Assembly (NCBI GenBank): GCA_023391725.1
Contig: JAEWAH010000167.1
Coordinates: forward strand, 1-12,414
Length of the DNA: 12,414 nucleotides
Direction of reading: 5' to 3'
Source: Bacillota bacterium
GTDB lineage: Bacteria; Bacillota; Clostridia; Christensenellales; Aristaeellaceae
The translations under genes were made by a program, and so were the position numbers. Positions within the stretch are counted from its first letter, which is position 1. Every line of letters begins with the position of its first letter. The notes under the pieces are model-generated. The model saw nothing but the letters and a program-made list of their open reading frames with translations, had not been told where the DNA came from and ran no database searches. Positions 6,693 to 12,414 of the stretch are shown here, one piece after another.

Positions 6693-7387
6693 TCAATACT
6701 TGGTGTCGTACGGCCAGGGCGCGCCGCCGGCCAGGCACCCGCCATCCACCCTTATTTCCGCGCCGGAGATATAGCTGGAGGCGTCGGAAGCCAGCAGGAC
6801 GCACACGCCAACGATCTCTTGGGGTTCGCCCGGGCGCTGCATGGCGATGCGCTCCTTCAAATACTTCGAGCGCTCCGGGTGCTCCCATGTGGGCACGGTC
6901 AAAGGCGTGAGGATGTAGCCGGGGCTTACGCAGTTGGCACGAATGCCAAACTTGGCCCATTCCACCGCCATGGAGCGAGTAAAGGCCAGCACACCAGACT
7001 TGGTGGCAGCGTACACCGATACGCCCCCCAGCACCGCGCCGGTCTTGTGGGAACCGATGTTGATGATGGAGCCGCCCTTTTGCCGGATCATGCACGGAGT
7101 CACGGCTTGGGTGACCTGGAACACGCCCTTCAGGTTCACATCCATGATGCGATCATAGGTCTCTTCTTCTACATCAAGAAAGCCTTCCCGCTTGTTAATC
7201 CCCGCACAGTTCACCAGGATATCGATGTGGCCCCAGACTTCCCCGATGGCCTGAACGGCCTGGCGATGCTTTTCTTATCGGCTTCGTTCATCAGGTGGCA
7301 GGAGGCACATCCCCCTGCCGCCCTGATTTGTTCTTCTTTGCCCGCAAGGGAAAACAGCTTTTCCAGGTTATCGCCAATCCCGGACAC
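6693..7387 (-). pseudogene. short-chain dehydrogenase/reductase, disrupted
   Basis: This is the third gene of the sugar cassette and is disrupted. The downstream part is a good SDR: DILVNCAG, the YAATK catalytic Tyr/Lys pair, VNLKGVFQV, CVSPGYILTPL and the C-terminal ISGAEIRVDGG. Two lesions precede it. First, from a GTG start at 7387 (17 codons ending LFSLAGK) the frame passes at about 7336 directly into EEQIRAAGG. This skips roughly 40 residues that normally contain the first strand and the TGxxxGIG NAD(P)-binding motif; the loss is in frame. Second, the frame shifts near 7257-7262. Adding one G to AGGCC would join DKKSIAR to AVQAIGEVWG; without it a TAA (7275-7277) blocks the catalytic frame. 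The product should not bind cofactor. Starting only at the GTG near 7214 would give a Rossmann-less fragment. Sequencing error could explain the shift but not the missing motif. Confidence 0.85.
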
Positions 7388-7409
7388 GGCTTCATCCTCT
7401 TCCGTTGTA

Positions 7410-8513
7410 TCAGCCCACGACGCCGTGCATACCGCTGCGGTCCATGGGCGCGCGGCGCTCAAACTTCGTTTTCATTTCCACACGGCCATGGGCGTCGCTG
7501 CTTAATTCAAATGCCGTCATGACTTCCAAGGCATGCAAGGTTTGATGATAATCCGCCCGGGCGGGCCGCTTGTTCAGGATGGCGTTTGCCATATCCGCCA
7601 GGCCCAGGGCGCGGCTGTTTTCCTTATAGTCGTACAAAAGCGGCAGTTCTTTTACCGCTTTTTCCTCGGGAGTAAACAGGGAAATAGGCCCGCCGAAATA
7701 GTTGGGGTCGGGGCAGAACAGCGTGCCGTGGGTACCGTAGATCTCCAGCCTGGCCTGGTTGGGATAGTAGGCGTCAAAGGTGGTGAAGATGGTGCCTACG
7801 GCGCCGTTCTCAAACTCCATGATCCCGGTGACGGAGGTAGGCACATCCACTGTAATCACCTGGCCGCGCTTGGGGGCGCTTGTGATGAGGCGCGTGGGGA
7901 AGGCTGATTTCGTAACCCCTGTCACGGCCTTCACGCCGCCCACCAGGTTAAGCAGCGCGGTAATGTAGTAGGGTCCCATGTCCATCATGGGGCCGCCGCC
8001 CCGCTTGTAGTAAAATTCCGGGTCGGGATGCCATGTCTCATGGCCGCGGCAGATCATGAACGCAGCCGCGCCCACCACATCGCCGATGACCCCGTCATCA
8101 ATGAGCCTGCGGCATGTTTGAAACCCTGCGCCCAGGAACGTATCCGGCGCGCCGCCCAGCATCAAGCCGTTTTCCTCAGCCAGCTTCACAAGCGCCATGC
8201 CTTCTTCAAACGTCGCGCCTAGGGGCTTTTCGCTGTATACGTGCTTTCCTGCCAATAAGGCGGCCTTCGTCACCTCAAAATGCTCGCTGGGGCGGGTGAG
8301 ATTCAGCACGATTTGAACTTCCTTGTCGCGGAAAGCATCATGCATCGTCTCGTAGAGCTTGGGGACATTGAAATCCTTCTGCGCTTTCTCCGCCCGTTCC
8401 CGGACGAGATCGCACACGCCGATCAGTTCCAGCTCATGAAAGGTCTCCGTAATGTTTTTCAGGTAGATCCCGCTGATGGCGCCCACGCCGATCATTGCCA
8501 CTTTGATCGCCAT
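7410..8513 (-). CDS. Gfo/Idh/MocA family NAD(P)-dependent oxidoreductase
   Basis: This 367-residue dehydrogenase probably oxidises or reduces a sugar, inositol or related polyol. It has an N-terminal Rossmann fold with GVGAISG (9-15), the conserved EKP in HVYSEKPLGA (95-97), and the C-terminal-domain block GGGPMMDMGPYYI (172-184) preceded by HETWHPDPEFYYKR. Length and domain order are normal for the family. The start is certain: GGAGGA precedes the ATG by a few bases and overlaps the stop of the upstream isomerase, 12 bases away. It is followed after 22 bases by the SDR pseudogene. The substrate cannot be set from sequence; the IolE-like neighbour suggests an inositol- or ketose-like compound. 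Confidence 0.94.
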   Translation of the reverse strand: MAIKVAMIGVGAISGIYLKNITETFHELELIGVCDLVRERAEKAQKDFNVPKLYETMHDAFRDKEVQIVLNLTRPSEHFEVTKAALLAGKHVYSEKPLGATFEEGMALVKLAEENGLMLGGAPDTFLGAGFQTCRRLIDDGVIGDVVGAAAFMICRGHETWHPDPEFYYKRGGGPMMDMGPYYITALLNLVGGVKAVTGVTKSAFPTRLITSAPKRGQVITVDVPTSVTGIMEFENGAVGTIFTTFDAYYPNQARLEIYGTHGTLFCPDPNYFGGPISLFTPEEKAVKELPLLYDYKENSRALGLADMANAILNKRPARADYHQTLHALEVMTAFELSSDAHGRVEMKTKFERRAPMDRSGMHGVVG

Positions 8514-8525
8514 ACGATGTTCCTC

Positions 8526-9344
8526 CTACATTCCCAGCGCATTGCGGATGTATTCCCTGGAGACCATGGCGGCGTGATAGTTGCCCACGGGGGGATTGTC
8601 CAGTTCCACGCAGAGGACGCCGTCGTAGCCGCCGTTCTTGAGTTCCTTCACAACTCCCTTAAAGTCCACTGTGCCCAGGCCCAGGGGCAAGAACCGCGCC
8701 ATGGGCCGGCCCTGGAAGGCGACCTCGTCCGGGTCCACGTCCTTTAAGTGCATGTAATTGATGCGGGGCACGAACTTGCGCACCGCCTTCACTGCGTCCA
8801 TCCCGGCGATGGTGGTATGGGCCGTATCCAGGCACAGGCCCACCAGTTTGGGGTCGGTGAGTTTTAGGAAAAGCTCAATCTGCTCCTCGCTATATACCGG
8901 CGTATTGGCATGGGGATGGAAGCAAGCCACCAGCCCCTGCTTTTTGCACAGCGCGCCGATCCGGTCGGAAAGCTCCGCATACTTGCGTATGGTCGCCTCG
9001 TCGGTAGGCCGATCGTTTGGCTCTCCCCGCCACATCACGCCCTGAAGATTCATGTACGTGGCGCCGATCTTCTTCATGAAGTCGGTATAGGCCACCGCGT
9101 TTTCGTAATCCTTTTCCGGGTCGTCCGAATAGTGCAGGTACAGGTTGGCCATTTCCAGATGGTATTTGTCCAGCAGCTCTTTCACCGCTGCGGCGTCGTT
9201 GTCAAAATACTTGGTGATGAAGGCGAAGTTCTCCACCGCCTCATAGCCCAGGTGGGAGACTTCTTTGAGGAACTGCTCGAACTCGTACTTGTAGTTGTCC
9301 TGGTGGTGGATAAGCCATGTCCAGCCGGTGTAAGCGATCATCAT
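8526..9344 (-). CDS. sugar phosphate isomerase/epimerase-like TIM barrel (IolE-like)
   Basis: First gene of the cassette, 272 residues, of the xylose isomerase-like AP_endonuc_2 family that includes inosose dehydratase (IolE), hydroxypyruvate isomerase and sugar epimerases. Likely metal-site residues lie in ENFAF (E38), CFHPHANTP (H143, H145), LCLDTAHT (D173, H176), YMHLKD (H199) and CVELDN (E247); LGLGTVDF is the typical loop before the last strand. There is no secretion signal. The start is uncertain: ATG at 9344 gives the usual family N-terminus (MMIAYTGW) with a G-rich GGAGAGCGGGG sequence upstream. The ATG at 9365 would add seven residues but lacks a ribosome binding site. It is co-transcribed with the oxidoreductase. 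The substrate is unknown. Confidence 0.88.
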   Translation of the reverse strand: MMIAYTGWTWLIHHQDNYKYEFEQFLKEVSHLGYEAVENFAFITKYFDNDAAAVKELLDKYHLEMANLYLHYSDDPEKDYENAVAYTDFMKKIGATYMNLQGVMWRGEPNDRPTDEATIRKYAELSDRIGALCKKQGLVACFHPHANTPVYSEEQIELFLKLTDPKLVGLCLDTAHTTIAGMDAVKAVRKFVPRINYMHLKDVDPDEVAFQGRPMARFLPLGLGTVDFKGVVKELKNGGYDGVLCVELDNPPVGNYHAAMVSREYIRNALGM

Positions 9345-9405
9345 GCGTTTAGCCCCGCTCTCCATTGAAATTTGTATGGATTTACACGGTTTGAATACTC
9401 TCATT

Positions 9406-9411
9406 ATCATA
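9406..9411 (-). promoter_or_regulatory. extended -10 promoter of the sugar cassette
   Basis: On the minus strand TATGAT (9406-9411) is preceded by TG one base away (TGTTATGAT), an extended -10. No good -35 is visible at 17 bases, as expected of an activator-dependent promoter such as one controlled by the divergent AraC-type regulator. Confidence 0.55.
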
Positions 9412-9455
9412 ACACATGCCAGGGGGCAGAGAAAGACAGAAATCCAAAAGTAGCT

Positions 9456-9468
9456 GCCAAAAATTGGC
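9456..9468. promoter_or_regulatory. palindrome in the divergent intergenic region, possible operator
   Basis: GCCAA-AAA-TTGGC is a perfect 5-bp-arm palindrome. It lies about 45 bases upstream of the cassette -10 and about 33 bases upstream of the regulator's -35. The position suits an operator for the AraC-type protein, but the motif is short and single, so this is only a candidate. Confidence 0.35.
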
Positions 9469-9500
9469 CTCGTAACTTATTGTACTCTTCCCCATTCTCC

Positions 9501-9529
9501 TTGCGCCAAGGCCTTTTGCATGGTATGAT
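9501..9529 (+). promoter_or_regulatory. sigma-A promoter of the AraC-type regulator
   Basis: TTGCGC (9501-9506), a 17-base spacer and TATGAT (9524-9529), 42 bases before the ATG at 9571. The -10 is a near-consensus 5/6 match; the -35 is weaker. Confidence 0.6.
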
Positions 9530-9570
9530 GCAATCAGACAGAAACGAAACAAAAGAAGGCGCGATCCCCC

Positions 9571-10413
9571 ATGAACAGCAGCTTTTTCTATGAGCTCAAC
9601 CACCAGGCCCTGCGCGTGCATTACGGACAGAATTTGACCTTCTATCCGCACTTTCACAACCACCTGGAATTCTACTTATGCCTTGGCGGGCAAACCAAAG
9701 TCGTGGTGGAAGACAAGGAGAAGGTGCTTGAAGCCGGGGATGTGGCCGTGATCTGGCCCAACAGGGTGCACAGCTACACGGCCCTTAATAGCACCAACCA
9801 CTGCATCGGCATCGTGGATATGTCCTTGATCCACGAATACGCGCCGGTACTTACAAAGCACGACTGCCTCGATCCCTTTTTGTCCAAGGAGCGGGTGCAC
9901 CCGGATGTGATGCGCTGCCTGGACAGCCTGACCCAGACCGAGGAACTTCCAGAACCGCTGCGGCGCGCCTACCTGAATGTACTCATCGGGCGACTGCTGG
10001 AACAGCTGTCCCTGGGGGAACAGGCCAGGCCCCTGGGCCACGATACGCTGCGGGACCTGATGACCTTTATCGACGCCCACGTCACTGAGCCCCTTTCCCT
10101 GGAGCGGCTTTCCCGGGAACTGTATCTGAACAAATATTACATATCGAAGCTCTTTGCCCAGCGCATCGGCTGCAGCCTGCGCACCTATATCAACGCCATC
10201 CGCGTGGACAAGGCCTGCGCGCTCCTCTCCGACCCTTCGGCCACCCTTGTGCAGGTCATGGAGGCCTGCGGATTTGAAAGCGAGCGCACCTTCTTCAGGG
10301 CTTTCAAGGCCCAGTGCGGCATGACCCCGAGCGATTACCGCGCTCTACCCCATAAGTTCCTGCGGCCTGTCACTTCGGGCCGGCCGCACCCCGGCATTGC
10401 CCATGGCATGTAA
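9571..10413 (+). CDS. AraC-family transcriptional regulator with cupin sensor domain
   Basis: This 280-residue cytoplasmic DNA-binding protein has an N-terminal AraC-type cupin domain (HFHNHLEFYLCLGG at 27-40, then the EAGDVAVIWPNRVHSY strand-turn at about 54-69). A linker follows, then a C-terminal double helix-turn-helix. The first HTH is LSLERLSRELYLNKYYISKLFAQRIG (about 175-200). The second is VQVMEACGFESERTFFRAFKAQCGMTPSDYR (about 227-257), with the conserved F-x-x-x-F-K-x-x-x-G-x-T-P ending. It is divergent from the isomerase-oxidoreductase cassette, which is its most likely target, with the cassette's sugar or metabolite as effector. AGAAGG lies 11 bases before the ATG. Confidence 0.94.
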   Translation: MNSSFFYELNHQALRVHYGQNLTFYPHFHNHLEFYLCLGGQTKVVVEDKEKVLEAGDVAVIWPNRVHSYTALNSTNHCIGIVDMSLIHEYAPVLTKHDCLDPFLSKERVHPDVMRCLDSLTQTEELPEPLRRAYLNVLIGRLLEQLSLGEQARPLGHDTLRDLMTFIDAHVTEPLSLERLSRELYLNKYYISKLFAQRIGCSLRTYINAIRVDKACALLSDPSATLVQVMEACGFESERTFFRAFKAQCGMTPSDYRALPHKFLRPVTSGRPHPGIAHGM

Positions 10414-10454
10414 TACAAAAGATCATGGTCCTCATTAGCAAGTGCGACGGGATA

Positions 10455-10638
10455 GCAGCCTGCTCAAAAACCCGCAGGGCTTGCGCGTGATGGATTGCTT
10501 CGATCGCAGGCTCCCTCACAATGACGCGGCAGTAACGTTTCGCTATTGCGAATCGCGCGGGCGATGGCGACAACGCAAGTGAAAAGGCCATCCTCTCGGA
10601 TGGCCTTTTCACGGTTGCAGGATTTTTCAACAGGCTGC
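10455..10638. repeat. MITE-like element with imperfect terminal inverted repeats
   Basis: The left end (10455-10478) begins GCAGCCTG, then AAAAA after three bases. The right end (10615-10638) is its imperfect complement, TTTTT...CAGGCTGC, with the outer 8 bp and the A5/T5 tracts matching. Between them lie a GATTGCTTCG...AATGACG unit (10492-10527), related to the repeat at 6349-6377, and the 15-bp hairpin at 10579-10612. The right end abuts the GNAT stop codon. No transposase or obvious target-site duplication is visible. Confidence 0.6.
10579..10612. terminator. bidirectional terminator between convergent genes
   Basis: A perfect 15-bp stem (10579-10593 with 10598-10612) closes a four-base loop TCTC. 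The arms carry AAAA on the left and TTTT on the right, so transcripts from either side give a GC-rich hairpin followed by U4. It lies between the convergent AraC-type and GNAT genes and can serve both. Confidence 0.75.
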
Positions 10639-11442
10639 CTAGCCCATATTGATGCCTGGGTAAAAACAGGTGGTATGAATAAACCGCGCCCCGAAGCTGC
10701 GGGCCATGGCGCACTGGGCCGCGCTGCGCCGAAGCACCAGCGCCTCCGCCTGGGTGACGCCCTCCTGCTTCATGATGGACAGCGCCCTTTGCAAAAGGGC
10801 TTTGCCCATGCCCATGCGCCGGTACGGGGGGCGGATATACATGGCGGCCAGGTTCACCCTATCTCCGCTGCCGGAGAGCAGCGCCTCACCGATGACTTCA
10901 TCTCCCCGGTAGATGCCCAGGGCCAGGAAGTGGGGCCGCTGCATGCACTCTCCCAGAGCATTGATATCCAGGGCGGCGATGCGGCTCTGGTTCAGGCGCA
11001 GGAGGAAGGACTGCTGTTCAAACTCGGCGTTCAGCGGCACGCTGGCGATAGCGCAGCCCATGGGGACACGCCCTTCCTCCTCGGGAACAGAAAAGCGGAC
11101 CAGGTCCTCGGCATCGTCCAGCAAAAAGCCATTGCTCAAAAAGAAGTCCATACTCCTGGCATCATCCACCGCCAGTTGGGTATAAAGCCTTGCGGGAAGG
11201 TGCGGGCTTTGGGAACGCATTTGATAGGCCCGGGCCAGGAGCGCGCCAAAGAGCATATACTGGCAGGACGGCTGCGCGTCCAATTGCATATAAAGGTTCA
11301 CGGGGCGCTGGGGAAACATATCCGGCTGATAAAAAGGCAGCATGAAGCCCGTACCCTGCTGGATATCCGTGTCGTCCATAACAAAAAACACGTTTTCAGC
11401 GGGCAAGCCCTGGTATGCTCCCAAGGGGTGATATACGCGCAT
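10639..11442 (-). CDS. GNAT-family N-acetyltransferase (two-domain)
   Basis: A 267-residue cytoplasmic acetyl-CoA-dependent acyltransferase. The C-terminal half is a recognisable GNAT domain: ALGIYRGDEVIGEALLS (about 174-190), MYIRPPYRRMGMGKALLQRAL (201-221) with the R-x-x-G-x-G-K/A acetyl-CoA pyrophosphate loop, and LRRSAAQCAMARSFGARFIH near the end. The N-terminal half has GNAT-like blocks (ARLYTQLAVDDARSMDFFLSNGF) but no RxxGxG loop, suggesting a degenerate first domain. AAAGGAT lies upstream of the ATG with about 8-10 bases spacing. It is a single-gene unit with its own promoter, converging on the AraC-type gene and ending at the edge of a MITE-like element. The acceptor substrate is unknown. 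Confidence 0.85.
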   Translation of the reverse strand: MRVYHPLGAYQGLPAENVFFVMDDTDIQQGTGFMLPFYQPDMFPQRPVNLYMQLDAQPSCQYMLFGALLARAYQMRSQSPHLPARLYTQLAVDDARSMDFFLSNGFLLDDAEDLVRFSVPEEEGRVPMGCAIASVPLNAEFEQQSFLLRLNQSRIAALDINALGECMQRPHFLALGIYRGDEVIGEALLSGSGDRVNLAAMYIRPPYRRMGMGKALLQRALSIMKQEGVTQAEALVLRRSAAQCAMARSFGARFIHTTCFYPGINMG

Positions 11443-11476
11443 TGGCGTTTATCCTTTCGACACTTATATGCGTTTA

Positions 11477-11492
11477 GCGCCCAAATGGGCGC
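11477..11492. promoter_or_regulatory. palindrome at the GNAT transcription start
   Basis: GCGCCCA-AA-TGGGCGC is a perfect 7-bp-arm palindrome. It lies within about 20 bases downstream of the GNAT -10, so it overlaps or directly follows the expected start. It could be a repressor operator or a 5' mRNA hairpin; nothing here identifies the binding protein. Confidence 0.45.
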
Positions 11493-11502
11493 AGTACGGC
11501 TT

Positions 11503-11531
11503 ATTGTAACCCGGCCTTTGGAATTTCGCAA
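11503..11531 (-). promoter_or_regulatory. sigma-A promoter of the GNAT gene
   Basis: On the minus strand, TTGCGA (11526-11531), a 17-base spacer and TACAAT (11503-11508), about 60 bases upstream of the ATG at 11442. Spacing is ideal and the -10 is a 5/6 match. Confidence 0.7.
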
Positions 11532-11584
11532 GCAAAAATCGCTATTTGCGCAAAGTGTGCTTTTGAGAAAAGGCCTATTTTGTT

Positions 11585-11613
11585 TTTACTTTCCCCACCT
11601 GTTGTGCTACAAT
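11585..11613 (+). promoter_or_regulatory. sigma-A promoter of rimO
   Basis: TTTACT (11585-11590), a 17-base spacer and TACAAT (11608-11613), with an extended -10 TG two bases upstream (TGCTACAAT). It lies about 58 bases before the rimO ATG and diverges from the GNAT promoter. Confidence 0.65.
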
Positions 11614-11671
11614 GTAGAAAGTGTCTTCCCAAGATACATCCTATTGAGTTTTCCCTAAAGGAGTTATGTCA

Positions 11672-12414
11672 ATGCCCCTTACCGTCGGCGTGGTTTCCCT
11701 AGGATGCACCAAAAATCGGGTGGATACCGAGCAAATGCTCGGTCTACTCCGCCAGCATGGTTATCAGATTATTTCCGACGCCGAAAGCGCCGATATTCTC
11801 ATCGTCAACACCTGTGGTTTCATCGAATCCGCCAAGACAGAATCCATCGATACCATTCTTGAAATGGCCCAGTACAAGACGACCGGGGCCTGCAAGCTGC
11901 TGGTGGTCACAGGCTGCCTGGCCCAGCGGTACGCGGACGATCTGATGCGGGACATGCCGGAGATCGACCTGGTCCTGGGCGTCAATCAGTACGGCCGGCT
12001 TGTTTCGGCTATCGAAGACGCCCTGGGCGGCGCGCGGGGCTCCTACTGCTCCCCTTCCGATTCTTTTCTGGAAGCCGGGCGTGTGCTCACCACCCCGCAG
12101 TATTCCGCCTACATCCGCGTTGGCGACGGGTGCGACAACCGCTGTGCCTACTGCGCCATTCCCCTAATCCGGGGCCGTTACCGCTCCCGGCCCATGGAGA
12201 GCATCTTAAGTGAGGTGCAGAGCCTGGCTGGGCAGGGGGTGCGGGAGCACGTGCTGGTGGCCCAGGATACGACCCGCTACGGCACCGACTGGCAAAAGAC
12301 CTCCCTGCTGCCGGAGCTTATGAAGAAGGCTGCGCAGATTCCCGGCGTGGACTGGCTGCGGGTGCTGTACTGCTATCCCGATGAGGCCGACATTGCCTTG
12401 TTGGACGCCATGGC
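11672..12414 (+). CDS. rimO: ribosomal protein S12 methylthiotransferase RimO, C-terminus off window
   Basis: RimO is a radical-SAM methylthiotransferase that modifies an aspartate of ribosomal protein S12. The 247 visible codons contain the UPF0004 domain with its three cluster cysteines: C12 in SLGCTKNRVDTE (the RimO form), C48 in NTCGF and C82 in VTGCLAQ. The radical-SAM motif C-x3-C-x2-C follows as GCDNRCAYCAIP (C154, C158, C161). VAQDTTRYGTD (196-206) is the RimO signature and separates it from MiaB/MtaB. The frame is open to the window end, so the rest of the radical-SAM domain and the C-terminal TRAM domain are missing. I chose ATG 11672 because AAAGGAG (11657-11663) lies 8 bases upstream; the in-frame ATG at 11666 would be only 2 bases away. 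It has its own promoter. Confidence 0.96.
   Translation, partial: MPLTVGVVSLGCTKNRVDTEQMLGLLRQHGYQIISDAESADILIVNTCGFIESAKTESIDTILEMAQYKTTGACKLLVVTGCLAQRYADDLMRDMPEIDLVLGVNQYGRLVSAIEDALGGARGSYCSPSDSFLEAGRVLTTPQYSAYIRVGDGCDNRCAYCAIPLIRGRYRSRPMESILSEVQSLAGQGVREHVLVAQDTTRYGTDWQKTSLLPELMKKAAQIPGVDWLRVLYCYPDEADIALLDAM

Noticed and set aside
6693..7214. Complete small SDR protein starting at the GTG near 7214
   Set aside because: It would begin inside the LVNCAG strand with no ribosome binding site and would lack the whole cofactor-binding half. Recognisable SDR sequence continues upstream in another frame.
7250..7280. Programmed ribosomal frameshift in the SDR gene
   Set aside because: There is no convincing slippery heptamer with a downstream structure, and the cofactor motif is missing as well, so decay or sequence error is a better explanation.
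10546..11658. 370-codon plus-strand open frame
   Set aside because: It is antisense to the GNAT gene and also crosses the MITE-like element and two promoters. The minus-strand frame has clear GNAT motifs.

Overview
The window looks like a chromosomal segment of a fairly GC-rich member of the Clostridia (Bacillota). The evidence is a T-box leader, strong GGAGG-type ribosome binding sites, near-consensus sigma-A promoters and the gene families present. The intergenic repeats resemble those common in gut-associated Clostridia, but the genus cannot be fixed from the sequence.

Left part (1-3304, all minus strand). A NatA/NatB-like ABC exporter pair lies here. Its permease runs off the left edge, and its ATPase has its own promoter. 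Upstream of it is a cytoplasmic beta-lactamase-fold serine hydrolase with its own promoter and a strong terminator. A nested inverted repeat (3419-3519) separates the hydrolase from the next gene.

Middle (3538-6302, minus strand). A TrpB2-type tryptophan synthase beta-like enzyme sits behind a complete T-box leader. The leader has a perfect consensus promoter, a UGG (Trp) specifier, the conserved T-box sequence and an intrinsic terminator. This is a clear tryptophan-starvation control unit. Upstream is a gene of unknown function whose C-terminal half resembles the class II aminoacyl-tRNA synthetase core (HisRS/HisZ-like). A gene-free repeat island (6349-6676) follows.

Sugar or polyol cassette (6693-10413). 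A minus-strand operon encodes an IolE-like TIM-barrel isomerase/epimerase, a Gfo/Idh/MocA oxidoreductase and a short-chain dehydrogenase. The dehydrogenase is broken by an in-frame loss of the Rossmann glycine motif and by a one-base frameshift. A divergent cupin-AraC regulator is the obvious candidate controller.

Right part (10414-12414). A 184-bp element with imperfect terminal inverted repeats lies between the convergent araC-type and GNAT genes. It carries a bidirectional terminator hairpin. The minus-strand GNAT protein and the plus-strand rimO, which is cut by the right edge, diverge from a shared promoter region.

I see no CRISPR, prophage, transposase, toxin-antitoxin or defence system, and nothing that qualifies as a wholly new system. 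The observations most worth following are the Trp T-box on a stand-alone TrpB2, the orphan HisRS-like protein, the double-lesion SDR pseudogene and the repeat elements.
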